A stretch of 39,316 nt of DNA from an uncultured Gemmiger sp. (GCA_944388245.1 CALXIA010000020.1:1-39316), one strand, 5' to 3'; positions 17,528 through 25,139 are shown, counted from the stretch's first letter. Translations and numbers: made by a program. The notes: generated by a model from the letters alone, not told the origin.

Positions 17528-19222
17528 ATGAAGATTCTGATCGTAGGCGGTGTGGCCGGCGGCGCCGGCTGTGCGGCCCGGTTGCGCCGGAACGACGAAA
17601 ACGCGCAGATCATCCTGTTTGAAAAGGGGGAATTCATCTCCTTCGCCAACTGTGGTCTGCCCTACTACATCGGCCAGGTCATCACCGACAAGGCCGAGCT
17701 GCAGCTGCAGACCCCCGAGGCGTTCCACGCCCGGTTCAACGTGGACGTTCGGGTGTGCCAGGAGGTCACCGCGGTGGACAGTGCCTCCAAGGTGGTGACG
17801 GTGCTCAACCACGCCACCGGTGAAACCTATACCGAAAGCTACGACAAGCTGGTGCTCTCGCCGGGCGCGTCCCCCATCCGTCCGCCTTTCCCGGGTATTG
17901 AGAAAAACCATGTGTTCACTTTGCGCAACATCCCGGACACCTACGCCATCTACGATTACATCGAGCAGGCCCGTCCCCGCACCGCCGCGGTGATCGGCGC
18001 CGGCTTCATCGGCCTGGAGATGGCCGAAAACCTGGCCGACCGGGGGCTGGCCGTGTCCATCGTGGAGGCGGCCCCCCACGTAATGGCGCCGCTGGACACC
18101 GATATGGCCCACATGGTGCACAACCGCATCCGGGCCGCCGGCATGGGGCTGTACATCGACCGCAAGTGCGCTGGCTTCACCGAGAACGGGGTGCTGCTGG
18201 AGGGCGGCGATGTGGTGCCCGCCGATATGGTGATCCTGTCCATCGGCGTGCGGCCCGAGACCCGCTTTTTGCAGGACAGCGGCGTAGAACTGGGCGCCCG
18301 GGGCGAGATCCTGGTGGACGAACAGCTGCGCACCAGCGTGCCGGACATCTTCGCGCTGGGCGACGCGGCCACCGTGCGCAATCTGGTCAGCGGCCGCCAG
18401 CAGGTGATCCCTCTGGCCGGCCCCGCCAACAAGCAGGCCCGGATCGTGGCCGACGTGATCTGCGGCAAGGACGCCCGCTACAAGGGCAGCATCGGCACCT
18501 CGGTCATGAAGTTCTTTGAGATGACGGTGGCCACCGCCGGCGAAAAGGAAGAGAGCCTGAAGGCCGCCGGCACCCCCTACCGCAAGACCTTCACCGTTTC
18601 CTCCAGCCACGCGGGCTATTACCCCGGCGGCACCCAGATGATCGTCAAGCTGCTCTACAGCCCGGAGGGCCGGGTGCTGGGCGCCCAGATCGTGGGCGGC
18701 GAAGGGGTGGACAAACGAATCGACACCCTGGCTGTGGCCATCCGGTTTGGGATGACCGTGTCGGATCTGGCGGAGATGGAACTGGCCTACGCGCCGCCCT
18801 TCTCCAGCGCCAAGGATCCGGTGAACATGGCGGGCTTTGTGGCCGAAAACGTGCTGGCGGGGACCATGACCCCCTTCTTTGTGGACGAGATCGACGCCAT
18901 CCCGGAGAACGCGGTGCGCCTGGACGTGCGCAATCCGGAAGAACTGGCAACCCTGGGCAGCATCCCCGGCTTTGTGAATATCCCGCTCAACCAACTGCGC
19001 AGCCGGCTGGATGAGGTGGATCTGACCCGGCCGGTCTACGTGACCTGCCAGGTGGGCCTGCGTGGATATGTGGCCGCCCGCATCCTGGCCCAGCATGGCG
19101 CGCAGGTGTACAACCTGTCCGGCGGCTACACCCTGTACGCCAGCCGGATGAAGGATCTGGCCGGGCAGGGCGAAACGGCGGACAAGAACTGTGCCGCCTG
19201 CGGTATGCAGACCAAGGGATAA
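17528..19222 (+). CDS. CoA-disulfide/persulfide reductase with C-terminal rhodanese domain (CoADR-RHD)
   Basis: A 564-aa flavoprotein. The N-terminal FAD site is VGGVAGGAGCAARLRR, followed by the single redox cysteine in SFANCGLPYY (Cys42), which forms a mixed disulfide with CoA in this family. The NAD(P)H motif is VIGAGFIGLEMAENL and the second FAD motif is IFALGDAA. A dimerisation domain (about 330-450) leads to a rhodanese domain (about 465-540) with the active-site loop CQVGLR (Cys507). The tail ends in NCAACG (Cys555, Cys558), an extra CxxC. Relatives reduce CoA disulfide, persulfides or polysulfide with NAD(P)H. In this operon it would handle the sulfane sulfur or mixed disulfides made by the beta-lyase and desulfidase. 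Confidence 0.92.
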   Translation: MKILIVGGVAGGAGCAARLRRNDENAQIILFEKGEFISFANCGLPYYIGQVITDKAELQLQTPEAFHARFNVDVRVCQEVTAVDSASKVVTVLNHATGETYTESYDKLVLSPGASPIRPPFPGIEKNHVFTLRNIPDTYAIYDYIEQARPRTAAVIGAGFIGLEMAENLADRGLAVSIVEAAPHVMAPLDTDMAHMVHNRIRAAGMGLYIDRKCAGFTENGVLLEGGDVVPADMVILSIGVRPETRFLQDSGVELGARGEILVDEQLRTSVPDIFALGDAATVRNLVSGRQQVIPLAGPANKQARIVADVICGKDARYKGSIGTSVMKFFEMTVATAGEKEESLKAAGTPYRKTFTVSSSHAGYYPGGTQMIVKLLYSPEGRVLGAQIVGGEGVDKRIDTLAVAIRFGMTVSDLAEMELAYAPPFSSAKDPVNMAGFVAENVLAGTMTPFFVDEIDAIPENAVRLDVRNPEELATLGSIPGFVNIPLNQLRSRLDEVDLTRPVYVTCQVGLRGYVAARILAQHGAQVYNLSGGYTLYASRMKDLAGQGETADKNCAACGMQTKG

Positions 19223-19237
19223 AAGGAGCGAAAGATC

Positions 19238-20524
19238 ATGCTGGACCGTACTGTTTATGATACTTATGTGCGCATTTTGAAGCGGGAACTGGTGCCAGCG
19301 CTGGGCTGCACCGAGCCCATCGCCATCGCGCTGGCGGCCGCCAAGGCCCGTCAGGCCCTGGGCGAGGAGCCCCGCACCCTGCGGGTGCTGTGCAGCGGCA
19401 ACATCATCAAGAACGCCAAAGGGGTGATCGTGCCCACCACCGGCAATATGCGCGGCATCGACACCAGCGCTGTGCTGGGGGCGCTGGCCGGCGACCCGGA
19501 CCTGGGCCTGGAGGTGCTGAGCAAGGTGACCCCCGCCGATCTGGAGGCCACCCGCGCCATGCTGGACAAACATGTGTGCACGGTGGAACTGCTGGACACC
19601 CCCTCCCGGCTGCACATTATCGTGGAGATCACCGGCGACCACCACACCGCCCTGGCGGAGATCCGGGACGAGCACACCAACATTGTGCGGGTGGAACGGG
19701 ACGGCGAGCGGCTGTTCTACAAAGAGGTGGAACAGACCCAGGATGACGACGCGGCCGAGGCCGACCTGGACGCGCTGAACCTGGCCGACATTCTGGAATT
19801 CGCCAACACGGTGGATCTGGAGGATATTCGCCCGACCATCCGCCGGCAGATCGAATACAACACCCGCATCGCCCAGGAGGGCCTGACCCACGCCTACGGC
19901 GGCCGGGTGGGCGCCACCCTGATGCGGCATTACGGCGGCGACGTGCGGGTACGGGCCCGGGCGCTGGCCGCGGCGGGCAGCGACGCCCGTATGGGCGGCT
20001 GCGTGCTGCCGGTGGTGATCAACTCCGGCAGCGGCAACCAGGGCATCACCTGTTCGGTGCCCATCATCGTGTATGCCAAGTACCTGTCCGCCCCGGAGGA
20101 TGTACTCTACCGGGCGCTGGTGCTGAGCAACCTGACCGCCCTGCTGCAAAAGCGGGGCATCGGCCGGCTGTCCGCCTTCTGCGGCGCGGTGTGCGCGGCC
20201 TGCGGCAGCGGCGCGGGCATCACCTACCTGCACGGTGGCGACTACGACGCCATCAGCCGCACCATCACCAACACCCTGGCCAATGCCTCCGGTATCGTCT
20301 GCGACGGCGCCAAGGCCAGCTGCGCCGCCAAGATCGCCACCTCGGTGGACGCGGCGATCCTGGGCCACGAGATGTCGATGGACGGCAACACCTTCGGCGC
20401 CGGCGAAGGGCTGGTAAAGGAAAATGTGGAAAAGACCATTGCCAATATCGGCAAGATGGCCGCCGAGGGTATGCGGGAGACCGATACCGAGATCCTGCAC
20501 CTTATGATCGACCAAACCTGCTGA
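19238..20524 (+). CDS. cyuA: L-cysteine desulfidase (CyuA/YhaM, UPF0597 family)
   Basis: This 428-aa protein matches the family known to split L-cysteine into sulfide, pyruvate and ammonia with an iron-sulfur cluster. The N-terminal signature ELVPALGCTEPIAIALAAA is present, followed by SGNIIKNAKGV. Likely cluster cysteines lie in the second half (GITCSVPI; FCGAVCAACGSGAGI; KASCAAKIA). Older annotation calls it a serine dehydratase-like protein, so serine is an alternative substrate. GGAG precedes the ATG, 15 bp after the reductase gene. It is the last gene of the sigma-54 operon, before a strong terminator. Linkage to a C-S lyase and CoADR-rhodanese supports cysteine rather than serine. Confidence 0.9.
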   Translation: MLDRTVYDTYVRILKRELVPALGCTEPIAIALAAAKARQALGEEPRTLRVLCSGNIIKNAKGVIVPTTGNMRGIDTSAVLGALAGDPDLGLEVLSKVTPADLEATRAMLDKHVCTVELLDTPSRLHIIVEITGDHHTALAEIRDEHTNIVRVERDGERLFYKEVEQTQDDDAAEADLDALNLADILEFANTVDLEDIRPTIRRQIEYNTRIAQEGLTHAYGGRVGATLMRHYGGDVRVRARALAAAGSDARMGGCVLPVVINSGSGNQGITCSVPIIVYAKYLSAPEDVLYRALVLSNLTALLQKRGIGRLSAFCGAVCAACGSGAGITYLHGGDYDAISRTITNTLANASGIVCDGAKASCAAKIATSVDAAILGHEMSMDGNTFGAGEGLVKENVEKTIANIGKMAAEGMRETDTEILHLMIDQTC

Positions 20525-20559
20525 GTGCCTTTTGCACCTCCTCACCTATCTCTATGGCG

Positions 20560-20587
20560 AAGGCCGGACCCGTTTGGGTCCGGCCTT
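20560..20587 (+). terminator. Terminator between the cysteine operon and spo0A (convergent)
   Basis: AAGGCCGGACCC (20560-20571) pairs with GGGTCCGGCCTT (20576-20587) around a four-base loop. A T-rich stretch follows on the plus strand. It can serve both converging units, better on the plus side. Confidence 0.75.
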
Positions 20588-20594
20588 TGTCGTT

Positions 20595-21344
20595 TCAGCC
20601 GATGCGCTGCTTCTTATCCAGCCGCATCCGGTCCGCGATCATGGCGATGAATTCCGAATTGGTGGGCTTGCCCCGCAGATTGTGGATGGTGTAACCGAAA
20701 TACATGTTCAGGGTATCCACATCCCCCCGGTCCCAGGCCACCTCGATGGCGTGGCGGATGGCCCGCTCCACCCGGCTGGCGGTGGTGTTGTTCATCTTGC
20801 CGATCTCGGGATACAGCCGCTTGGTCACCGCGTTGATGTACTCCGGATCGGCCATGGTCAACAGGATCGCGTCCCGCAAAAACTTGTACCCCTTGATGTG
20901 GGCCGGCACCCCGATCTGGTGCAGGATCTCGGTAACCGCCGCCTCATCGTTGTCCACCATCACGTGAGGCCGCGGCGCCATGCCCGCCGCCCGCATCACC
21001 CGGGCCGCCAGCACCGTTTCATCAAACGGCTTGACAAAATAAAAGGAGAATCCGCTCTCCAGCAATTCCTGCTCCAGATCCTCGTTGCGGAAATTGCCGG
21101 TGACGAAGAACACGGTGTTGCCGCCGCCCGCCGCCGCGTACCGCTGCTTGACCGCCAGCGCGTCCAGCCCCGGCATAAAGGCTTCCAGCAGCACCGCCCG
21201 GGGCCGCTGTTCCAGCAGGCAGCGCAGCGCCGCCTCCCCGTCCCGTTCACAGACCGAAACCTCCACGCCCTTTTGCTCCAACGCGTTGCGGCACGCCTCG
21301 GTGGCCGCGCCGATGTCCGTCATCAAAAATCGAATTTTTTCCAT
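20595..21344 (-). CDS. spo0A: Spo0A-type sporulation response regulator with an altered receiver domain
   Basis: Master regulator of sporulation, 249 aa from the ATG at 21344, which has GGAGGAG 6 nt upstream. The C-terminal DNA-binding domain is clear and well conserved (GVPAHIKGYKFLRDAI, LYPEIGK, TTASRVERAIRHAIEVAW, GKPTNSEFIAMIADRMR). The receiver domain (1 to about 118) keeps the switch Thr (FVTGN) and the Lys of VKPFD. However, the phosphoacceptor aspartate is Glu54 (LLEAFMPGLDAL; codon GAA at 21183-21185), and the acidic pair at the metal site is only Asp10-Ile11. Phosphorylation by a normal phosphorelay therefore looks unlikely, and the Glu may mimic the phosphorylated state. It is divergent from an XRE-TPR regulator, and spoIVB, its usual upstream neighbour, lies beyond that gene. 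Confidence 0.93.
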   Translation of the reverse strand: MEKIRFLMTDIGAATEACRNALEQKGVEVSVCERDGEAALRCLLEQRPRAVLLEAFMPGLDALAVKQRYAAAGGGNTVFFVTGNFRNEDLEQELLESGFSFYFVKPFDETVLAARVMRAAGMAPRPHVMVDNDEAAVTEILHQIGVPAHIKGYKFLRDAILLTMADPEYINAVTKRLYPEIGKMNNTTASRVERAIRHAIEVAWDRGDVDTLNMYFGYTIHNLRGKPTNSEFIAMIADRMRLDKKQRIG

Positions 21345-21397
21345 TGTCTTCTCCTCCATTAGTTCTCCGTTGCGGCGGATTTCCTTGCCTGGAGTAG

Positions 21398-21426
21398 ATT
21401 TTACCAGTTATTTCCAATTTGTGCAA
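21398..21426 (-). promoter_or_regulatory. Sigma-A promoter of spo0A
   Basis: On the minus strand TTGCAC (21421-21426) precedes TAAAAT (21398-21403) by 17 bp. The leader to the chosen ATG is about 47 bp. I found no good sigma-H promoter. Confidence 0.7.
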
Positions 21427-21560
21427 TAGATTCCAAATTTTTCCTGCGATTTTTTCTCGACACAAACCGTCAACACCGTCCGGTTTTCGTCTTTCCTCGC
21501 CCGCGTTGGGTCGAAACGGCAAAAAAACGGGCACAAAATTTTTGCGCCGCAGCCCAGCCA

Positions 21561-21592
21561 ACTTGCTGTTTCGGCAACCTGACTTGCCGTTT
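21561..21592 (+). repeat. Direct repeat, candidate operator of the XRE-TPR gene
   Basis: ACTTGCTGTTT (21561-21571) and ACTTGCCGTTT (21582-21592) differ at one base and begin 21 bp apart, two helical turns, ending 6 bp before the -35. A GGCAA...TTGCC inverted pair overlaps them. Confidence 0.5.
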
Positions 21593-21598
21593 GCGTCC

Positions 21599-21627
21599 TT
21601 GTTGTCTGGCTGGCAAGCCTGTATACT
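21599..21627 (+). promoter_or_regulatory. Sigma-A promoter of the XRE-TPR gene
   Basis: TTGTTG (21599-21604), 17 bp, TATACT (21622-21627); the ATG follows 64 bp later. Confidence 0.65.
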
Positions 21628-21691
21628 GGCATTGAGGAAACAGGCGGCCGCCGGTTCCCAGGAACAATTCTGCTGTACGGAGGAATGAACG

Positions 21692-22741
21692 ATGAACCCT
21701 ACGCTTGGAACCAAAATCAAACAGCTGCGGCTGCAAAAAGGCGTCACCCAGGAGGCCATGGCCAAAGCTCTGCATATTTCCTGCCAAACGGTAAGCAAGT
21801 GGGAAAACGACGTCTCGATGCCGGATATTCAGCTTTTGCCGCCGATCGCGGTCTACTTTGGCTGCCGGATCGACGATCTGTTTGACTTTTCGGAGCAGGC
21901 CCAGTTCGACCGCATTGCCCACATGCTGGAGATGCAGGAGACACTGACCGCCGAGGAATATCGTCAGGCCGAACTGTTTTTGAAAGGGCGGCTGGAAGAA
22001 GAAGGGGCGCGAAGCGATGCCCTGCGGCTTTTGGCGGAACTGTTCAACCACCGGGCTGACGCCTGGCGAAGAACGGCCGAATTCTACGCCCGGGAAGCCC
22101 TGGAGCGGGAACCGGAGGTCAAGCAAAACCACGACAACCTGCGCCGGGCGCAGGAAGGGACGGTGCCGGACTGGAGCTTTGCCAACCACAGCCGGCGCAT
22201 TGCCTATTACCAGCAGTTTGTGCGCTGCCATCCCGCGTATACAAGCGGGTATTTGTGGCTGCTGGACGAACTGCTTGCGGATGGCCGTCTGGAGGAAGCA
22301 CAGACCGTCTGCGATACGCTGCAGCGGCAGGACCACAGTTGCCGTGCCGCCTTTTACCAGGGCAGAATCTGCTGGCAACGGGGCGACCGGGATACCGCGC
22401 AGGCAGTCTGGGACCAGATGCTGACAGAACACAGCGACGACTGGCTGGCCTTCGCCTGCATGGCGGATGCCATGGCCGGCGCCTGCCGCTACGACGAGGC
22501 CCTTCAATACGCGCGCAAAGCACAGCAGCTGCAACCCTCTCCCAAATATGTCGATGCGCAGGTGGTCGCGGCGCAGATCCATGAGATCCGCAAAGACTAC
22601 GAACAGGCGATCGAAAGCCGCCGGGAACAACTGGCCTTGTTGAAACAGGAGTGGGGCCTTACCGAAGGGCAGGATGTGGATTTTGTTCTCCGTGAGATCG
22701 ACCGGCTGCGCCAAGCGCAGGAGAAACAGCTGCGGCCATGA
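21692..22741 (+). CDS. XRE-family helix-turn-helix regulator with C-terminal TPR-like repeats
   Basis: A 349-aa cytoplasmic regulator. Residues about 6-65 are a typical XRE helix-turn-helix (GTKIKQLRLQKGVTQEAMAKAL, then TVSKWENDVSMPDIQLLPPIAVYFG). The rest is helical with tetratricopeptide-like units (for example LLDELLADGRLEEAQTVCDTL, FYQGRICWQRGDRDTAQAVWDQML and ADAMAGACRYDEALQYARKAQQLQP). This architecture recalls regulators in which a TPR domain binds a peptide or partner protein, but I see no linked signal-peptide gene. CGGAGGAA precedes the ATG. It lies between spo0A and spoIVB, divergent from the first and convergent with the second, so it looks like a later insertion into the usual sporulation pair. 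Its target is unknown. Confidence 0.88.
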   Translation: MNPTLGTKIKQLRLQKGVTQEAMAKALHISCQTVSKWENDVSMPDIQLLPPIAVYFGCRIDDLFDFSEQAQFDRIAHMLEMQETLTAEEYRQAELFLKGRLEEEGARSDALRLLAELFNHRADAWRRTAEFYAREALEREPEVKQNHDNLRRAQEGTVPDWSFANHSRRIAYYQQFVRCHPAYTSGYLWLLDELLADGRLEEAQTVCDTLQRQDHSCRAAFYQGRICWQRGDRDTAQAVWDQMLTEHSDDWLAFACMADAMAGACRYDEALQYARKAQQLQPSPKYVDAQVVAAQIHEIRKDYEQAIESRREQLALLKQEWGLTEGQDVDFVLREIDRLRQAQEKQLRP

Positions 22742-22787
22742 TCTCGTGTTCGCAGACGTCAGATTGTCTTTTTTCAAAACAAACACA

Positions 22788-22824
22788 GGCCCACACCGCC
22801 TTACTGCCGGTGTGGGCCGTTTTC
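22788..22824 (+). terminator. Terminator between the XRE-TPR gene and spoIVB (convergent)
   Basis: GGCCCACACCG (22788-22798) pairs perfectly with CGGTGTGGGCC (22808-22818), followed by GTTTTC. On the other strand a T-rich run also follows, so it probably works in both directions. Confidence 0.8.
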
Positions 22825-22826
22825 AT

Positions 22827-24053
22827 TTACGCGCTCTTCTGTTCTTCCACCAGGCTGTCCGCCGTTTCCAGCATCGTTTCGGCAAAGATGCCATAGCCAC
22901 GGGTGGGATCGTTGACCAGTACATGGGTCACCGCTCCCACCAGCCGGCCGTTCTGCAAAATGGGGCTGCCGCTCATCCCCTGCACGATGCCGCCGGTGGC
23001 GGCAAGCAGTTCCGGATCGGTGACCCGAAGCACCAGATTGCGGTTCGGGTCCTGCCGGGAGAGGGTCACCTGCTCGATCTCCACGTCATAGAACTGTGGT
23101 TCGCTGCCCTCTATGGTGGTCATGATCCGGGCCGGACCCTCCTCCACCTCCTGGGCCTGGGCCACCGTCATATCCCGCCCCGTCAGCAGGGTCCGCACGG
23201 TGCCGTATACGCCGGTGGCGTCGTTGCCCAGCACCGTACCCACCGCGATCTGGCTGGCAAACCGGCCCTTCAGCTGGCCCGGATCGCCTATATGGCCCGC
23301 CTCGTAGCCGATGATCTCCACCGGCACGATCTCGCCGCTGCGCAGCGCGATGCTCTCACCGGTGTCCACGTCGCTGATGGAATGCCCCAGACCGGCAAAC
23401 ATCCCGGTGGTGTTGTCCACAAAGGTCAGGGTCCCCACCCCGGCGGAGGAGTCCCGCACCCACACGCCGGCCCGGTAACTGCCGTCGGAAACATCGGTCA
23501 CCGGCGTGAGGGTCGTGATCGCCTGTGCCCCGTCCCGGTTGTAGACCACCGTACAGGGATCGGGCCCGCCGGCCTGTATGGCCTTGCGCAGATCGTCGTT
23601 GCCGGTGATCCGGACCCCGTTCACCGACAGGATCCAGTCCCCCATCTCAAGGCCGGCCTCCCGGGCGGGATTGCAGTACCCGGCGGCGGACCGGATATCG
23701 CTGAAGCCCACCACCAACGCCCCGTTTGAAAACATCTTGACCCCGAACGGGCTGCCGCAAACGGTCACCACCCGCCGGTCCACTACCACGGTGCGCACCG
23801 TCTTTACCGGGATCACCCCCCACAGGGTCAGGGTGGTATTGTAGCTGCCCCCTGCCGGTACCGCGGCCGCCTGCATGGCGGCAGCGCCCCGCTCGGCGGC
23901 GCGCACCCAGGGCATGGGCGCTATGGTCAGTGTCTGTCCCTGTGCCACAAGGAAGGTATCCGGCAGCCGGCTGAAAGTATACCCCACCAGTGCCAGAAAC
24001 GCTATCCCCGCCACCATCGACAGCGCCGCGGCGCGGCGGAAAAATTTTCGCAT
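22827..24053 (-). CDS. spoIVB: SpoIVB signalling serine peptidase (S55)
   Basis: In Bacillus, SpoIVB is secreted from the forespore and cleaves SpoIVFA to start sigma-K activation in the mother cell. This 408-aa protein has an N-terminal membrane segment (about 9-28), a PDZ domain (about 105-195, with GLEMGDWILSVNGVRI), and an S55 peptidase domain. The probable triad is His224 (GLGHSISD), Asp346 (VTDPELL) and Ser361 (GMSGSP), matching Bacillus His236, Asp363 and Ser378 in spacing. All catalytic positions look intact. The ATG follows AAAGGGG. The next sporulation gene, spo0A, is separated from it by the XRE-TPR gene. A late-sporulation promoter candidate lies upstream. Confidence 0.95.
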   Translation of the reverse strand: MRKFFRRAAALSMVAGIAFLALVGYTFSRLPDTFLVAQGQTLTIAPMPWVRAAERGAAAMQAAAVPAGGSYNTTLTLWGVIPVKTVRTVVVDRRVVTVCGSPFGVKMFSNGALVVGFSDIRSAAGYCNPAREAGLEMGDWILSVNGVRITGNDDLRKAIQAGGPDPCTVVYNRDGAQAITTLTPVTDVSDGSYRAGVWVRDSSAGVGTLTFVDNTTGMFAGLGHSISDVDTGESIALRSGEIVPVEIIGYEAGHIGDPGQLKGRFASQIAVGTVLGNDATGVYGTVRTLLTGRDMTVAQAQEVEEGPARIMTTIEGSEPQFYDVEIEQVTLSRQDPNRNLVLRVTDPELLAATGGIVQGMSGSPILQNGRLVGAVTHVLVNDPTRGYGIFAETMLETADSLVEEQKSA

Positions 24054-24100
24054 ACGGTTTGCCCCTTTCCTGCCGGCCAGAAACGCCCGGCGGAATTTTG

Positions 24101-24124
24101 GGGGCGGCGCAGACGCGCCGCCCC
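24101..24124 (-). other. GC-rich stem-loop in the spoIVB leader
   Basis: A 10-bp perfect stem of G and C only (24101-24110 with 24115-24124) lies at the expected 5' end of the spoIVB transcript. No T-run follows on the minus strand, so it is not a terminator; it may stabilise the message. Confidence 0.45.
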
Positions 24125-24136
24125 GGTTCTGTCAAA

Positions 24137-24166
24137 CAGTATGCTCCGCTTGCGCAGGATTTATGA
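24137..24166 (-). promoter_or_regulatory. Candidate forespore (sigma-F/G-like) promoter of spoIVB
   Basis: The minus strand has TCATA (24162-24166), 18 bp, then CATACTG (24137-24143), close to the forespore -10 CATACTA. The -35 is imperfect. Known forespore control of spoIVB makes this plausible. Confidence 0.4.
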
Positions 24167-24173
24167 GCGGGGC

Positions 24174-24201
24174 TTGTAAAACTCTATTCATCCGTTAGAA
24201 T
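24174..24201 (+). promoter_or_regulatory. Promoter of the ABC transporter operon
   Basis: TTGTAA (24174-24179), 16 bp, TAGAAT (24196-24201), 38 bp before the ATG. Confidence 0.55.
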
Positions 24202-24239
24202 AAGAGTAGTACGGACCGATCGGACAAGGAGGGGTATCC

Positions 24240-25139
24240 ATGAATACGCCTGTAATCGAGATTCGCAGTCTGACCCGGGACTACGGCCGGGGCCGGGGCG
24301 TTTTTGGATTGGATTTGACGGTGGAGCAGGGAGAGGTATTTGCCTTTCTCGGGCCCAATGGCGCGGGAAAAACCACCACGATACGCCATCTGATGGGGTT
24401 TGTCAAGCCAAGGGCAGGCAGCGTGCGGCTGTTCGGGCAGGACTGCTTTGCCCACGCGGGCGAATTGCACCGTCGGGTTGGCTATCTGCCCGGGGAACTG
24501 GCCCTGCCGGAGGAGTTGACCGGCGCGGGCATGCTCGCATTTCTTGCCGGGCTGCGCGGCTGGAAAGATGAGCGCGACGCCGACGCGCTGGCCCGTCGGC
24601 TGGAACTGGATCCCCGCCAGCCTATCCGGCGAATGAGCAAGGGCACCAAGCAAAAGGTGGGACTGGTCTGCGCCCTGATGGGAGAGCCGGAACTGCTGAT
24701 TCTGGACGAGCCCACCAGCGGCCTGGACCCGCTGATGCAGAACCGGTTTGTGGACCTGATCGGGGAGGCCCGGGCCCGAGGCGCTACCGTGCTGCTATCC
24801 AGCCATCTGTTTGAGGAGGTGGAACGCACCTGCTCCCGGGCCGCGGTACTGCGGGCGGGCCGTCTGGCTGCGGTGCAGCCCATGGAGCAGCTGCGCCGCA
24901 GCAAGAGCCGCCGGTATATATTTACCTTTGCCGATCCGCAAACGGCGGCAGCGGCAGCGGCCCGCTGGCCCCAAGCCAGGGCGGAAGGGATGCGGATGAC
25001 CGCCCGCGTACAGGGAAGCGAGAGCCTCCCCGCCTTGCTGGCGCTGGCGGCAGAATACAAAGCCCGGGATCTGGAGACCCATGGCTTGACCCTGGAGGAA
25101 AGTTTTTACCAATACTACGAAAAGGAGGCGCGGATATGA
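24240..25139 (+). CDS. ABC transporter ATP-binding protein (ABC-2 exporter type)
   Basis: A 299-aa ATPase. Walker A is GPNGAGKT (38-45), the signature is the variant MSKGTKQK instead of LSGGQ, as is usual in this exporter subgroup, Walker B is LLILDEPTSGLDP, and the switch His lies in LLSSHLFEE. After about residue 215 comes a C-terminal domain common to exporters of antibiotics, lantibiotics or sodium. AGGAGGGG precedes the ATG. Its stop overlaps the start of the permease gene by 4 bp. It is divergent from spoIVB but shows nothing specific to sporulation. The substrate is unknown. Confidence 0.92.
   Translation: MNTPVIEIRSLTRDYGRGRGVFGLDLTVEQGEVFAFLGPNGAGKTTTIRHLMGFVKPRAGSVRLFGQDCFAHAGELHRRVGYLPGELALPEELTGAGMLAFLAGLRGWKDERDADALARRLELDPRQPIRRMSKGTKQKVGLVCALMGEPELLILDEPTSGLDPLMQNRFVDLIGEARARGATVLLSSHLFEEVERTCSRAAVLRAGRLAAVQPMEQLRRSKSRRYIFTFADPQTAAAAAARWPQARAEGMRMTARVQGSESLPALLALAAEYKARDLETHGLTLEESFYQYYEKEARI

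Larger units (their letters stand above)
21345..21691. other. 347-bp divergent control region between spo0A and the XRE-TPR gene
   Basis: It holds the spo0A promoter (21398-21426, minus), a possible 0A-box variant TGTCGAG (21456-21462, minus strand), a second weak variant GGTCGAA (21509-21515), a 21-bp-spaced direct repeat (21561-21592), and the promoter of the XRE gene (21599-21627). No small gene with a convincing ribosome site was seen. It is more AT-rich than the rest of the window. Confidence 0.6.

Noticed and set aside
16283-20545. A 1420-codon open frame on the minus strand opposite the M24, CoADR and desulfidase genes
   Set aside because: Composition is His-, Gly- and Gln-rich without any domain, and three well-conserved genes with ribosome sites lie on the plus strand. 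It is an effect of high GC. The same holds for the other long shadows, for example 1806-4700, 10922-13090, 14644-16230 and 33690-36596.
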